Below are positions 1-8,779 of a DNA stretch of 64,000 bases, piece by piece (the stretch's first letter is position 1; each line of letters opens with the position of its first letter). The stretch comes from Cedecea neteri (GTDB taxonomy: Bacteria; Pseudomonadota; Gammaproteobacteria; Enterobacterales; Enterobacteriaceae): contig NZ_CP009451.1 of NCBI RefSeq assembly GCF_000757825.1, positions 4,216,001-4,280,000 of the forward strand, given 5' to 3'. The position numbers and the translations under genes are program-made. The notes under the pieces were generated by a model. That model ran no database searches, was not told the DNA's origin, and was given only the letters and a program-made list of their open reading frames with translations.

Positions 1-426
1 CTGTTCGGGATCGACGTGAGCGCCTGGACGGCGGCGACGCTTGCCCTGACGCTGTTTACCAGCGCATTTTTGCTGGATATCTGGTACGGCAGCATTCGTG
101 CGTTGCCCAAAGGCCAATGGGAAGCCTGTCGTTGCCTCGGTTTGAGCTTCGGGCAGACGCTGTTCCGGGTAATAGCCCCGCAGGCAATGCGCATCGCCGT
201 TGCGCCGACGGTCGGGTTTTCGGTGCAGGTGATTAAGGGCACCGCGCTGGCCTCGATTATTGGTTTTGTCGAGCTGACCAAAGCCGGCACCATGCTGAAT
301 AACGTGACGTTTGAGCCGTTTAAAGTGTTTGCCCTGGTGGCGCTCGGCTATTTCTTACTTTGCTATCCGCTGTCGCGCTACAGCCGCTATCTGGAGAAAA
401 AATTCCATGCCGCTCATCACCATTAA
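1..426 (+). CDS. polar amino-acid ABC transporter permease (5' truncated)
   Basis: This is the C-terminal part of an inner-membrane permease of the HisM/GlnP type; the reading frame is open from base 1, so the start lies outside the window. It would form the pore through which an amino acid delivered by a periplasmic binding protein enters the cytoplasm. Hydrophobic segments alternate with the cytoplasmic 'EAA' loop that docks the ATPase (EACRCLGLSFGQTLFRVIAP, roughly residues 37-56 of the visible part). The next gene, an ATPase, overlaps its 3' end by 20 bases in another frame, so the two are translationally linked. The substrate cannot be told from this fragment. Confidence 0.85.
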   Translation: MFGIDVSAWTAATLALTLFTSAFLLDIWYGSIRALPKGQWEACRCLGLSFGQTLFRVIAPQAMRIAVAPTVGFSVQVIKGTALASIIGFVELTKAGTMLNNVTFEPFKVFALVALGYFLLCYPLSRYSRYLEKKFHAAHHH

Positions 427-1144
427 TGACGTACAAAAATATTACGGCGACAACCACGTGCTGAAGGGCGTCAGCCTTGATATCGACATGGGCGAAGTGG
501 TGTCGATCATCGGCCGCAGCGGCTCCGGTAAAAGTACGTTGCTGCGCTGCATGAACGGGCTTGAAGGTTACCAGGACGGCAGCATCAAGCTCGGTGGGAT
601 GACTATCACCGACCGTGAATCTCAGGCGCGTGAAATCAGCCGTTCCGTGGGGATGGTGTTCCAGAGCTTTAACCTGTTCCCGCACATGACCGCGCTGGAA
701 AACGTGATGCTGGCACCGCGCAGGGTCCTGAATAAGAGCGCTGCCGAATGCCGTGAGCTGGCGCTGGAAATGCTCAACAAAGTCGGCCTGGGCGAACGCG
801 TGGATTACTATCCGGCCAACCTTTCCGGCGGCCAGCAGCAGCGCGTGGCCATTGCGCGGGCGCTGGCGATGAACCCCAAAGTGCTGCTGTGCGATGAAAT
901 TACCTCGGCGCTCGACCCGGAGCTGGTGGGCGAAGTGCTTAAAGTTCTGGAGCAGTTGGCGGCAGAAGGCATGACGCTGATTCTGGTGACTCATGAAATG
1001 AACTTTGCCCGGGAGGTCGGCGACCGCGTGGTGTTTATGCACCAGGGGAAAGTGTGGGAGCAGGGTGAGAGCAAGTCGTTTTTTGCTCATCCTCGTACTC
1101 AGGAACTGCAGCAGTTTATCTCCTCCGTACGCGGGCTAGGTTAA
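407..1144 (+). CDS. polar amino-acid ABC transporter ATP-binding protein
   Basis: This is the 245-residue ATPase of the GlnQ/HisP family that powers import with the upstream permease. It shows Walker A (GRSGSGKST, about residues 34-42), signature LSGGQQQR, Walker B ([12 protein letters not shown]) and the H-loop (VTHE). I chose ATG 407, giving [10 protein letters not shown], because family members begin just before the first beta strand; the frame is open further upstream, but that stretch lies inside the permease gene. A hairpin terminator follows immediately, so this is the last gene of its operon. The family is certain; the substrate amino acid is not. Confidence 0.93.
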   Translation: MPLITINDVQKYYGDNHVLKGVSLDIDMGEVVSIIGRSGSGKSTLLRCMNGLEGYQDGSIKLGGMTITDRESQAREISRSVGMVFQSFNLFPHMTALENVMLAPRRVLNKSAAECRELALEMLNKVGLGERVDYYPANLSGGQQQRVAIARALAMNPKVLLCDEITSALDPELVGEVLKVLEQLAAEGMTLILVTHEMNFAREVGDRVVFMHQGKVWEQGESKSFFAHPRTQELQQFISSVRGLG

Positions 1145-1150
1145 TCTTTG

Positions 1151-1184
1151 ACCGCCGGTCGGCTGAATGCGCCGGCGGTTTTTA
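1151..1184 (+). terminator. rho-independent terminator after the amino-acid ABC operon
   Basis: ACCGCCGG and CCGGCGGT form an 8-bp stem around a 13-base loop, followed by a run of T. It starts 7 bases after the ATPase stop codon. Confidence 0.85.
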
Positions 1185-1332
1185 ATTCCCCTCAACTTAT
1201 CGGCCTGATTAGCGACTTGCTAATAATTGCCGGGCGATCATGAAGCTCTCTTATAACCCGGGATTTCTGCTATCTGAATAAAGACGTTTTGTTACAATCT
1301 TGCCTCATTTTTTGGACAGGCAACAATTTCCT

Positions 1333-2802
1333 ATGGTTTCACAAGATAAAACGACAGAAGCGCCTGGCTTACGCCGCGAATTAAAGGCGCGCCACCTGAC
1401 GATGATCGCCATTGGCGGCTCCATCGGTACGGGGCTTTTCGTTGCCTCTGGGGCGACAATTTCTCAGGCGGGGCCGGGCGGCGCGCTGCTCTCTTATATG
1501 CTGATTGGCCTGATGGTGTACTTCCTGATGACCAGCCTGGGCGAACTGGCGGCGTTTATGCCGGTCTCTGGTTCCTTCGCGACCTACGGTCAGAAATATG
1601 TAGAAGACGGCTTTGGCTTCGCGCTCGGCTGGAACTACTGGTACAACTGGGCGGTAACCATCGCCGTTGACCTCGTCGCCTCGCAGCTGGTGATGAATTA
1701 CTGGTTCCCGGACACCCCAGGCTGGATCTGGAGTGCGCTGTTCCTCGGCATCATGTTCCTGCTGAACTGGATCTCCGTGAAAGGCTTTGGCGAAGCGGAA
1801 TACTGGTTCTCGCTGATAAAAGTGACCACCGTCATCATCTTCATCATTGTGGGTGTGATGATGATCGTGGGTATTTTCAAAGGGGCACAGCCGGTAGGCT
1901 GGAGCAACTGGACAACCGGCGACGCGCCGTTTGCCGGGGGTTTTGCCGCAATGATCGGCGTAGCGATGATCGTAGGCTTTTCTTTCCAGGGCACCGAGCT
2001 TATCGGGATTGCCGCCGGTGAGTCCGCGGACCCGGAGAAAAACATTCCTCGCGCCGTGCGTCAGGTGTTCTGGCGAATCCTGTTGTTCTATGTGTTTGCG
2101 ATCCTGATTGTCAGCCTGATCATTCCTTATACTGACCCAAGCCTGCTGCGCAACGACGTGAAAGACATCAGCGTCAGCCCGTTCACCCTGGTGTTCCAGC
2201 ACGCGGGCCTGCTCTCTGCGGCGGCGGTCATGAACGCCGTTATTCTGACGGCGGTGCTGTCGGCGGGTAACTCCGGGATGTACGCTTCCACACGTATGCT
2301 TTACACCCTGGCCTGCGACGGCAAGGCGCCGCGTATTTTCGCGAAGCTGTCTAAAGGCGGCGTGCCGCGTAACGCGCTGTACGCTACCACCGTTATCGCC
2401 GGGCTGTGCTTCCTGACGTCTATGTTCGGCAACCAGACCGTTTACCTGTGGCTGCTGAATACCTCCGGGATGACCGGCTTTATCGCCTGGTTGGGGATTG
2501 CCATCAGCCACTATCGCTTCCGTCGCGGTTACGTGCTGCAGGGCAACGACATTAACGACCTGCCGTACCGTTCGGGCTTCTTCCCGATTGGGCCGATCTT
2601 CGCCTTTGTGCTGTGCCTTGTCATCACGCTGGGCCAGAACTACGAAGCGTTCCTGTCTGACACCATCGACTGGGGCGGCGTCGCGGCAACCTATATCGGT
2701 ATTCCGCTGTTCCTGGCTATCTGGTTCGGCTACAAGATAACGAAAGGCAGCCGCTTTGTGCGCTACAGCGAAATGGAATTCCCGAAATTCCGTGAGAAAT
2801 AA
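1333..2802 (+). CDS. lysP: lysine-specific permease LysP
   Basis: LysP is an inner-membrane lysine:proton symporter of the APC superfamily, and in E. coli it also acts as the lysine co-sensor for CadC. From ATG 1333 the protein has 489 residues, the E. coli length, and starts MVSQDKTTEAPGLRRELKAR; an in-frame upstream extension from 1300 is not supported by the family. About twelve hydrophobic segments are visible, with the APC substrate-binding signature GGSIGTGLF in the first. Recalled identity to E. coli LysP is very high throughout. A candidate -10 (TACAAT, 1293-1298) has no good -35, which fits the activator dependence (ArgP) known in E. coli. A strong terminator follows. Confidence 0.97.
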   Translation: MVSQDKTTEAPGLRRELKARHLTMIAIGGSIGTGLFVASGATISQAGPGGALLSYMLIGLMVYFLMTSLGELAAFMPVSGSFATYGQKYVEDGFGFALGWNYWYNWAVTIAVDLVASQLVMNYWFPDTPGWIWSALFLGIMFLLNWISVKGFGEAEYWFSLIKVTTVIIFIIVGVMMIVGIFKGAQPVGWSNWTTGDAPFAGGFAAMIGVAMIVGFSFQGTELIGIAAGESADPEKNIPRAVRQVFWRILLFYVFAILIVSLIIPYTDPSLLRNDVKDISVSPFTLVFQHAGLLSAAAVMNAVILTAVLSAGNSGMYASTRMLYTLACDGKAPRIFAKLSKGGVPRNALYATTVIAGLCFLTSMFGNQTVYLWLLNTSGMTGFIAWLGIAISHYRFRRGYVLQGNDINDLPYRSGFFPIGPIFAFVLCLVITLGQNYEAFLSDTIDWGGVAATYIGIPLFLAIWFGYKITKGSRFVRYSEMEFPKFREK

Positions 2803-2830
2803 GTCAAAGTAACAATAAGTTACTCTTTAG

Positions 2831-2857
2831 AGGGCGTGATTATCACGCCCTTTTTCT
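2831..2857 (+). terminator. lysP terminator
   Basis: AGGGCGTGAT faces ATCACGCCCT in an almost loopless palindrome followed by TTTTT. It separates lysP from the Fur-controlled operon. Confidence 0.9.
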
Positions 2858-2909
2858 ATTCTGCTGGCAATCAATAATGCCAACGGGCTATAGTATTCAA
2901 CAATTAAAT

Positions 2910-2924
2910 TGATAACCATTATCA
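2910..2924 (+). promoter_or_regulatory. Fur box upstream of the siderophore ABC operon
   Basis: TGATAACCATTATCA matches the 7-1-7 Fur consensus (TGATAATNATTATCA) at all but one specified position. It lies about 50 bases before the binding-protein gene, so iron-loaded Fur should repress the operon. I see no comparable site directly before cirA. Confidence 0.85.
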
Positions 2925-2972
2925 TTTGCTTTATCGTTAACGCCATTCTTTAAGGAACGAAGGAGCGTTAGC

Positions 2973-4097
2973 GTGAAGCATATGATTAAATTCAAGAATA
3001 TCTGTCTGGCTCTGGCATTAACCGCCGCCGGTTTGCACTCCGCCGTCGCCGCGACGGTCACCGATATCGTAGGGCGTGAAGTCACCATCCCGCAGAAGGT
3101 TGACCGCATTTTGCTGGGGGAAGGGCGGCTGTTTTATGCTCTGGCGCTGCTGGAAGGGCAAAAGCCGATAGATCGCATCGTGGGCTGGCAGGGCGACTTC
3201 CGTAAGCTGGACACCCAGACTTACGCGGAATATAAAGCGAAATTCCCGAAAATTGACGATATTCCGCTGATTGGCAGCACCACGGCCGACAGCGTCAGCC
3301 CGGAAAAAGTGCTGACGTTGCATCCGGATGTGGCGATTTTTGGCCTGTCTGGTCACGGCCCTGGCCGCCACAGCGAGCTGGTTTCCCAGCTTGAAAAAGC
3401 GGGCGTGCCGGTAGTCTTCGTCGATTTTCGTACCTCGCCGCTGAAAAATACCTTGCCGAGCATGCGTCTGCTGGGCAAAGTGTTGCATCGCGAGAAACAG
3501 GCCGATGATTACATCGCCTTTTATGAAGCAAACCTGAAAAAAATTACCGACGTCACCGGCAAGATGGCGGCAAAAGATAAACCTTCGGTGTTTATCGAAC
3601 TGCGTGCTGCGGCGATGGAAGAGTGCTGCGGGTCTGCCGGGAAAGGCAACATGGGCGATTTTATCGATCTGGCGGGCGGTAACAACATTGCTAAAGACCT
3701 GCTGCCGGGTGCGTTGGGCACGGTGAACCTGGAAAAAGTGCTTGCCGCTGACCCGCAGGTCTATATTGCCAGCGGCGGCAAAGCCCCTGGTGCGACCTCG
3801 CCGGGCGTGGTGCTCGGCGCTCAGGCGACCAAAGCTGAAGCCCAGGCCAGCCTGCAGAGCGTGCTGGAGCGTAAAGGCATTGACCAGCTAACGGCGGTTA
3901 AAGAAGGGCGCGCCTATGGCGTATGGCATAATTTCTACAATTCGCCGTATAACATCCTGGCTATTCAGGCGATGGCGACCTGGTTCCATCCGCAGCAGTT
4001 TGCCGAGGTGAATCCGGAGCAGACGATGCAACAACTTTATAAACAGTTCCTGGCGGTAGAGCCAACGGGAACGTACTGGACCGATCTGAAGAAGTAA
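2973..4097 (+). CDS. ferric-siderophore ABC transporter substrate-binding protein
   Basis: This 374-residue periplasmic binding protein belongs to the FepB/FecB/BtuF class. It would capture a ferric siderophore in the periplasm and hand it to the permease encoded next. A signal peptide ends near residue 26 (HSAVA), followed by the typical opening TVTDIVGREVTIP and two lobes joined by a helix. The start is GTG 2973, 7 bases after AGGAG; an ATG three codons in is an alternative. Gene order (binding protein, permease, ATPase, then TonB receptor) and the Fur box support an iron role. The exact siderophore is unknown; haem or cobalamin are less likely alternatives. E. coli K-12 has no such genes between lysP and cirA. 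Confidence 0.88.
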   Translation: MKHMIKFKNICLALALTAAGLHSAVAATVTDIVGREVTIPQKVDRILLGEGRLFYALALLEGQKPIDRIVGWQGDFRKLDTQTYAEYKAKFPKIDDIPLIGSTTADSVSPEKVLTLHPDVAIFGLSGHGPGRHSELVSQLEKAGVPVVFVDFRTSPLKNTLPSMRLLGKVLHREKQADDYIAFYEANLKKITDVTGKMAAKDKPSVFIELRAAAMEECCGSAGKGNMGDFIDLAGGNNIAKDLLPGALGTVNLEKVLAADPQVYIASGGKAPGATSPGVVLGAQATKAEAQASLQSVLERKGIDQLTAVKEGRAYGVWHNFYNSPYNILAIQAMATWFHPQQFAEVNPEQTMQQLYKQFLAVEPTGTYWTDLKK

Positions 4098-4112
4098 CGA
4101 AGGTAAGACTTG

Positions 4113-5189
4113 ATGAGTGCCACCACCGATCCGATGCCGAACGAGGCGCAGCCTGCCACTATTATGGGGCGCTACCAGCAGGTGCTACGTCACCGCTATT
4201 TGCTGATGGGGGCGTTGGTCATTGCGATCTTAGCCTCGCTGCTGCTGGACTTTACCCTTGGCCCGTCCGGGCTGCCGCTGGATACGCTGTGGCAGACCCT
4301 GATTGACCCGGCCAGCGCTAACGCCGGTACGCGGGTGATCGTGTGGGACATTCGTCTGCCTTATGCGCTGATGGCGCTGCTGGTCGGCATGGCGCTGGGC
4401 CTGGCGGGGGCGGAGATGCAAACCATCCTCAATAACCCGCTGGCCAGCCCGTTTACGCTCGGCGTTTCCTCCGCGGCGGCCTTCGGTGCCGCGCTGGCTA
4501 TCATTCTCGGCATCGGTATCCCTGGGGTGCCGGATCAGTGGTTTATCTCCGCCAACGCCTTTGTCTTTGCGCTGTTTGCCGCGCTGATGCTGGACGCCAT
4601 TACCCGCTGGACCCGCGTGGCGAGTTCCGGCGTGGTGCTGTTTGGTATCGCGCTGGTGTTCACCTTTAATGCCCTGGTGTCGATGCTGCAGTTTATCGCC
4701 AGCGAAGACACGCTGCAGGGGCTGGTGTTCTGGACCATGGGCAGCCTGGCGCGTGCCTCCTGGGACAAGCTCGGCGTGCTGCTGCTGGCCTTTGCCATCA
4801 TCATGCCGATTTCTATGCTCAGTTCCTGGAAGCTGACCGCGCTGCGCTTAGGCGAAGATCGCGCCGTCAGCTTTGGTATCGACGTGAAGCGCCTGCGTTT
4901 AGGCACTTTGCTGCGCATCAGTATTTTGTCCGCGCTGTCCGTGGCCTTTGTGGGCCCAATCGGCTTCATTGGCCTGGTTGCGCCGCACATCGCCCGTATG
5001 CTGTTTGGCGAAGATCACCGTTTTTACCTGCCGGGCAGCGTGCTGGTCGGGGCGCTGGTGCTGTCACTGGCGTCGGTTGCCTCTAAAAACATTATCCCTG
5101 GCGTCATCATTCCGGTGGGGATCGTCACCTCGCTGGTGGGCGTGCCGTTCTTCCTGAGTATTATTCTTCGCCATAAGGGGAACGTGTGA
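4113..5189 (+). CDS. FecCD-family iron-siderophore ABC permease
   Basis: This 358-residue inner-membrane permease belongs to the BtuC/FecCD family. About ten hydrophobic segments are visible, with the conserved QTILNNPLASPFTLGVSSAA region and the C-terminal GPIGFIGLVAPHIAR motif. One permease gene serves the system, implying a homodimer. Translation probably starts at ATG 4113, just after an in-frame TTG at 4110, 15 bases behind the binding-protein stop. The stop codon overlaps the ATPase start (TGATG), indicating translational coupling. Confidence 0.92.
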   Translation: MSATTDPMPNEAQPATIMGRYQQVLRHRYLLMGALVIAILASLLLDFTLGPSGLPLDTLWQTLIDPASANAGTRVIVWDIRLPYALMALLVGMALGLAGAEMQTILNNPLASPFTLGVSSAAAFGAALAIILGIGIPGVPDQWFISANAFVFALFAALMLDAITRWTRVASSGVVLFGIALVFTFNALVSMLQFIASEDTLQGLVFWTMGSLARASWDKLGVLLLAFAIIMPISMLSSWKLTALRLGEDRAVSFGIDVKRLRLGTLLRISILSALSVAFVGPIGFIGLVAPHIARMLFGEDHRFYLPGSVLVGALVLSLASVASKNIIPGVIIPVGIVTSLVGVPFFLSIILRHKGNV

Positions 5190-5974
5190 TGCAGGGCTTA
5201 CAGATTGATGCATTCAACGCCGGTTACCCGAAGCGTAAAATTATCGAAAACCTCAGCGTGCCGACGCTGCCACGCGGCAAAATTACCGTGCTGCTGGGGC
5301 CAAACGGCTGCGGTAAATCGACTTTACTGCGTTCGTTAGCGGGCCTGAACCGCGCGGAAGGGCAGCTGTATCTCGACGGTGAAGACCTGATGGCTTTGCC
5401 GTTCGCTAAACGCGCGGAAAAAGTGGTTTACCTGCCGCAGTCGCTGCCGCAGGGCGTGCATCTGCACGTGCTGGAATCCATCATCGTGGCGCAGCGTGCG
5501 TCCGGTGGCCGCCACAGCGCTGAAAGCGAAGCGCAGGTCATGCAGCTGCTAAAACAGCTGGGGATCTCGCATCTGGCTTTGAGCTACCTGGATCAGCTTT
5601 CCGGCGGGCAAAAACAGCTCGTAGGCCTGGCGCAGTCTTTGATTCGCCGTCCCTCTCTGCTGTTGCTCGACGAGCCGCTGAGTGCGCTGGATTTGAATTA
5701 CCAGTTCCACGTCATGGACCTGGTCGCCCGCGAAACCCGCGAGCGCAATATCGTCACCGTTGTTGTGGTGCACGATATTAATATTGCTTTACGCCATAGC
5801 GAGCATGTTCTCATGCTGCGCGACGGCAAACTGGTTGCCAGCGGCGAGCCGGAGGAAGTGATTACTCCGCGCAGCCTGGCCCAGGTTTACGGCGTGAAGG
5901 GGCGCATTGAACGCTGCTCACAGGGTGTTGCCCAGGTGCTTATCGACGGCCTGGTGGAAACGCCCACCGTATAA
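5189..5974 (+). CDS. iron-siderophore ABC transporter ATP-binding protein
   Basis: This 261-residue ATPase of the FepC/FecE class energises siderophore uptake. Walker A is GPNGCGKST (about residues 38-46), the signature is LSGGQKQL, and Walker B is LLLLDEPLSALD followed by a switch histidine (VVVHDIN). ATG 5189 overlaps the permease stop; an in-frame GTG at 5186 is a possible alternative. The cirA receptor gene follows 126 bases later with no clear terminator between, so read-through into cirA is likely. Confidence 0.93.
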   Translation: MQGLQIDAFNAGYPKRKIIENLSVPTLPRGKITVLLGPNGCGKSTLLRSLAGLNRAEGQLYLDGEDLMALPFAKRAEKVVYLPQSLPQGVHLHVLESIIVAQRASGGRHSAESEAQVMQLLKQLGISHLALSYLDQLSGGQKQLVGLAQSLIRRPSLLLLDEPLSALDLNYQFHVMDLVARETRERNIVTVVVVHDINIALRHSEHVLMLRDGKLVASGEPEEVITPRSLAQVYGVKGRIERCSQGVAQVLIDGLVETPTV

Positions 5975-6006
5975 CAACGCATTTCAGGAATACTAAGGAA
6001 CACAGT

Positions 6007-6042
6007 ATGCAGCCGGTGGCCAATGTAGCCGCTGGCGCATAG
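6007..6042 (+). other. hairpin and 11-codon mini-ORF between the ABC operon and cirA
   Basis: An ATG with an upstream AAGGAA opens an 11-codon frame (MQPVANVAAGA) ending in TAG. The same bases form a stem: GCCGGTGGC (6012-6020) pairs with GCCGCTGGC (6028-6036), two wobble pairs included, around a 7-base loop. It has no T-run, so it is not a classical terminator. It could be an mRNA processing or stabilising hairpin, or a leader peptide; nothing here decides. Confidence 0.35.
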
Positions 6043-6100
6043 TGCAATGTGAGCGCTAAACGGTTGTTTCGTTTGTAATTCACCTCATGGAGAGAAAGAA

Positions 6101-8071
6101 ATGTTAAGGTTGAATCCCATTGTCCGGGGAGGACTCTGCGCATCCGTGCTCGGTCTGGCTTTTCCCGCCATCGCTGACGATCGCGAAGAAACCCTCGTAG
6201 TCACCGCGTCCGCCATCGAACAAAACCTCAAAGATGCGCCTGCCAGCATCAGCGTTATCACCCAGGACGAGCTGCAAAAAAGGCCCGTCAATAATCTGAA
6301 AGATGTGCTGCAGAACGTGCCCGGCGTACAGCTGACCAACGAAAGCGATAACCGCCGTGGCGTCAGCCTGCGTGGCATGGACAGCAGCTACACCCTGATT
6401 CTGGTGGACGGCAAGCGAGTCAACTCCCGCAATGCGGTATTCCGCCATAACGATTTTGACCTGAACTGGATCCCGGCTGATGCGATTGAACGTATCGAAG
6501 TAGTGCGCGGGCCGATGTCCTCGCTCTATGGCTCAGATGCCCTTGGCGGCGTGGTGAACATCATTACCCGCAAGGTAGGCAAAGCCTGGCACGGGACCTT
6601 CACCGTGGATTCAACCGTGCAGGAACACCGCGACCGCGGCGATACCTACAACGGCAATTTCTTCACCAGCGGCCCGCTGATTGACGACGTGCTCGGCGTA
6701 AAAGTCTACGGCAGCCTGGGCAAGCGCCAGAAAGACGGTCAGCAGACTTCAACAACTAACGCCAATGGCCTGACGCCGCAGATTGAAGGCTTCACTTCGC
6801 GCAATGCCAGCACCGAGTTTTCGTGGACGCCTGCCGACAATCAGGATGTCACCGTAGGCTACGGCTTTGACCGCCAGGACAGGGAATCTGACTCGCTGGA
6901 TAAGAACCGCATCGAACGTCAGGATTATTCCCTCGGCCATAACGGACGCTGGGACTTCGGCAATTCGGAACTGCGTTTCTACGGCGACAAAATTGATAAC
7001 CTCAACCCGGGCAATAGCGCGGCTATCACCTCACGTAACAACAGCGTCGACGGCAAGCTGGTGCTGCCGCTCAGCGACATCAACCAGTTCCTGACCTTCG
7101 GCGGTGAGTGGCGTCACGACAAGCTGAGCGACCCGGTAAATATTACCGGCGGTAATAGTTCTAAAACTTCTGCCAGCCAGTACGCTCTGTTTATTGAAGA
7201 CGAATGGCGCATCTTCGAGCCGCTGGCGCTGACCACCGGCATTCGTATGGATGACCATGAAACCTACGGCGACCACTGGAGCCCGCGTGCTTATCTGGTG
7301 TACAGCGCCACCGATACCGTCACCGTTAAAGGCGGCTGGGCAACGGCCTTCAAAGCGCCTTCTCTGCTGCAGCTTAGCCCGGACTGGACCAGTAAATCCT
7401 GCCGTGGCGCCTGCCAGATTGTCGGCAGCCCTGACCTGAAGCCGGAAACGAGCGAAAGCTTTGAGCTGGGCCTGTATTACGCCGGGGACGAAGGCATTCT
7501 GGACGGCGTGAGCGGCAGCGTGACCGCCTTCCAGAACAACGTTGAGGATATGATTGGTATCCAGCGTACCGCGAACCGCAGCGTGGCACCGTCTTACTCA
7601 AACTTTGTTGGCTTTGATAAGAGCGGTAACCCGATCTTCCGCTACTACAACGTGAACAAAGCGCGTATCCGCGGTGTGGAAACCGAGCTGAAAATACCGT
7701 TTAACGACCAGTGGAAGCTGTCGCTGAACTACACCTACAACGACGGGCGTGACCTGAGCAACGGCGGCAATAAACCGCTGCAGCAGCAGTCGTTCCATAC
7801 CGCTAACGGCACCGTTGACTGGGCGCCGCTGGAAGACTGGTCGTTCTATGTTTCGGCGAACTACACCGGCAAGCAGCGTGCGGTATCAGCCACCGACAAA
7901 ACGCCGGGCGGCTACATAGTGTGGAACACGGGTGGAGCCTGGAAGGCGACGAAGAACGTGAAGGTGCGCGCAGGGGTGCTGAACCTGGGCGACAAAGACC
8001 TGAATCGTGACGTCTACAGCTACAACGAAGACGGCCGTCGCTACTTTATGGCGCTGGATTATAGTTTCTAA
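6101..8071 (+). CDS. cirA: TonB-dependent catecholate siderophore receptor CirA
   Basis: CirA is an outer-membrane beta-barrel importing ferric catecholates (linear enterobactin breakdown products) using TonB energy; in E. coli it is also the colicin I receptor. The 656-residue product has a signal peptide to about residue 25 and a TonB box (ETLVVTA, about 29-35). A plug domain follows (about 45-155) and then the barrel, ending in the aromatic C-terminus YSF. Long stretches match E. coli CirA as I recall it, including [20 protein letters not shown] and [26 protein letters not shown] lies 7 bases before the ATG. It sits downstream of an iron ABC operon, whereas E. coli cirA stands alone next to lysP. 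Confidence 0.96.
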   Translation: MLRLNPIVRGGLCASVLGLAFPAIADDREETLVVTASAIEQNLKDAPASISVITQDELQKRPVNNLKDVLQNVPGVQLTNESDNRRGVSLRGMDSSYTLILVDGKRVNSRNAVFRHNDFDLNWIPADAIERIEVVRGPMSSLYGSDALGGVVNIITRKVGKAWHGTFTVDSTVQEHRDRGDTYNGNFFTSGPLIDDVLGVKVYGSLGKRQKDGQQTSTTNANGLTPQIEGFTSRNASTEFSWTPADNQDVTVGYGFDRQDRESDSLDKNRIERQDYSLGHNGRWDFGNSELRFYGDKIDNLNPGNSAAITSRNNSVDGKLVLPLSDINQFLTFGGEWRHDKLSDPVNITGGNSSKTSASQYALFIEDEWRIFEPLALTTGIRMDDHETYGDHWSPRAYLVYSATDTVTVKGGWATAFKAPSLLQLSPDWTSKSCRGACQIVGSPDLKPETSESFELGLYYAGDEGILDGVSGSVTAFQNNVEDMIGIQRTANRSVAPSYSNFVGFDKSGNPIFRYYNVNKARIRGVETELKIPFNDQWKLSLNYTYNDGRDLSNGGNKPLQQQSFHTANGTVDWAPLEDWSFYVSANYTGKQRAVSATDKTPGGYIVWNTGGAWKATKNVKVRAGVLNLGDKDLNRDVYSYNEDGRRYFMALDYSF

Positions 8072-8111
8072 GCGGTAGGTACCGTCTCTCTAAGAGGTGT
8101 GTCTTATACAT

Positions 8112-8124
8112 ATTCTTCCTGGAG
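8112..8124 (+). repeat. 13-bp direct repeat, left copy
   Basis: ATTCTTCCTGGAG recurs exactly at 8730-8742. The two copies bracket the palindromic block but do not abut its inverted ends symmetrically, so a target-site duplication is possible but not shown. Confidence 0.5.
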
Positions 8125-8198
8125 AGGTCCTTAGTTCAGTCGTTATTCCGTTCACCCATAGATCTGTTTTCCCTGCTCGTTCAGAGCACGGTGAACGT

Positions 8199-8228
8199 GT
8201 GAGGGGGAATTACGCCATTCCCCCTCAC
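8199..8228. repeat. 12-bp perfect hairpin in the palindromic element (left)
   Basis: GTGAGGGGGAAT and ATTCCCCCTCAC form a perfect stem with a 6-base loop. It directly follows the left end motif and is the counterpart of the hairpin at 8640-8668. Confidence 0.8.
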
Positions 8229-8639
8229 AACCCCCGGCGCCCGGCGAGCTCATCGCCGCTGAAGCGGTAAACCCACCGGCTATCACCCAAACATTCGGGG
8301 TCGTTCGCGATTCGTTCCCGACGATCGCTCTCTTTCGCTGTTCCCGACAGCTCAACCCCGCCTGAGTTGGGTCATAACCGGGGGCGATGAGAGCCGGGAA
8401 CAAGGGCGTGGCTGCGGGGCTAGCAGCGACTGTGACGCTCTGTGTAGCGGCGAGTTTGAAGCGAGGCTCGGTTCCGGCTTAAATCGCCTCCGTTTTCTCT
8501 CCGACTGGCCAGGGTCCGGACGTCGGGAGCGGCCGGAGGCTGAGAGCGTCGGGAACGCATCTCAGCCGACCCAGGACTGGGAGATAAAACGGAGGTCTGC
8601 CGCTTTAGCGGTCGATTTATTTGGCCGGGAGTCCGGGTT

Positions 8640-8668
8640 CTTAGGGGAGTGACGGTGACTCCCCTAAG
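8640..8668. repeat. 11-bp perfect hairpin in the palindromic element (right)
   Basis: CTTAGGGGAGT and ACTCCCCTAAG pair perfectly around a 7-base loop. It stands directly inside the right-hand inverted end at 8670-8720, mirroring the left side. Confidence 0.8.
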
Positions 8669-8729
8669 ACGTTCACCGGTTCAGTGGTGACATCTGAAAC
8701 AGGACTGGAAGTGAACGGAAACTTAGCAG

Positions 8730-8742
8730 ATTCTTCCTGGAG
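8730..8742 (+). repeat. 13-bp direct repeat, right copy
   Basis: This is an exact copy of the 13-mer at 8112-8124, 38 bases beyond the 3' end of the minus-strand fghA gene. Confidence 0.5.
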
Positions 8743-8779
8743 CAATTTCTTACTAAGAGACAGCTCCCAGGGTAACTCC

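Larger units (their letters stand above)
8146..8720. repeat. compound palindromic intergenic element (unknown family)
   Basis: The 708-base gap between cirA and fghA is filled by this structured block. Its two ends are imperfect inverted copies: TTCCGTTCAC...GGTGAACG (8146-8197) and the reverse complement of 8670-8720. Each end is followed inward by a strong hairpin (8199-8228 and 8640-8668). Further inside, CCTCCGTTTT (from 8487) pairs with AAAACGGAGG (to 8595), enclosing CTGAGAGCGT/ACGCATCTCAG (8540-8565). A shortened relative lies at 40862-41080. An 83-codon minus-strand frame (8152-8403) and a 31-codon plus frame (8387-8482) cross it, but neither has recognisable homology. It resembles a non-autonomous repeat or a structured RNA rather than genes. 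Confidence 0.6.

Noticed and set aside
1381-2511. Antisense frame of 376 codons across lysP
   Set aside because: It is the shadow of lysP codon bias, with low-complexity His/Arg/Gln-rich translation and no start signal.
8152-8403. 83-codon minus-strand frame in the palindromic element
   Set aside because: The frame starts and ends inside repeats and has no ribosome site or known homologue. The in-frame 105-base difference to the second copy is reported as a finding, but that alone does not make it a gene.
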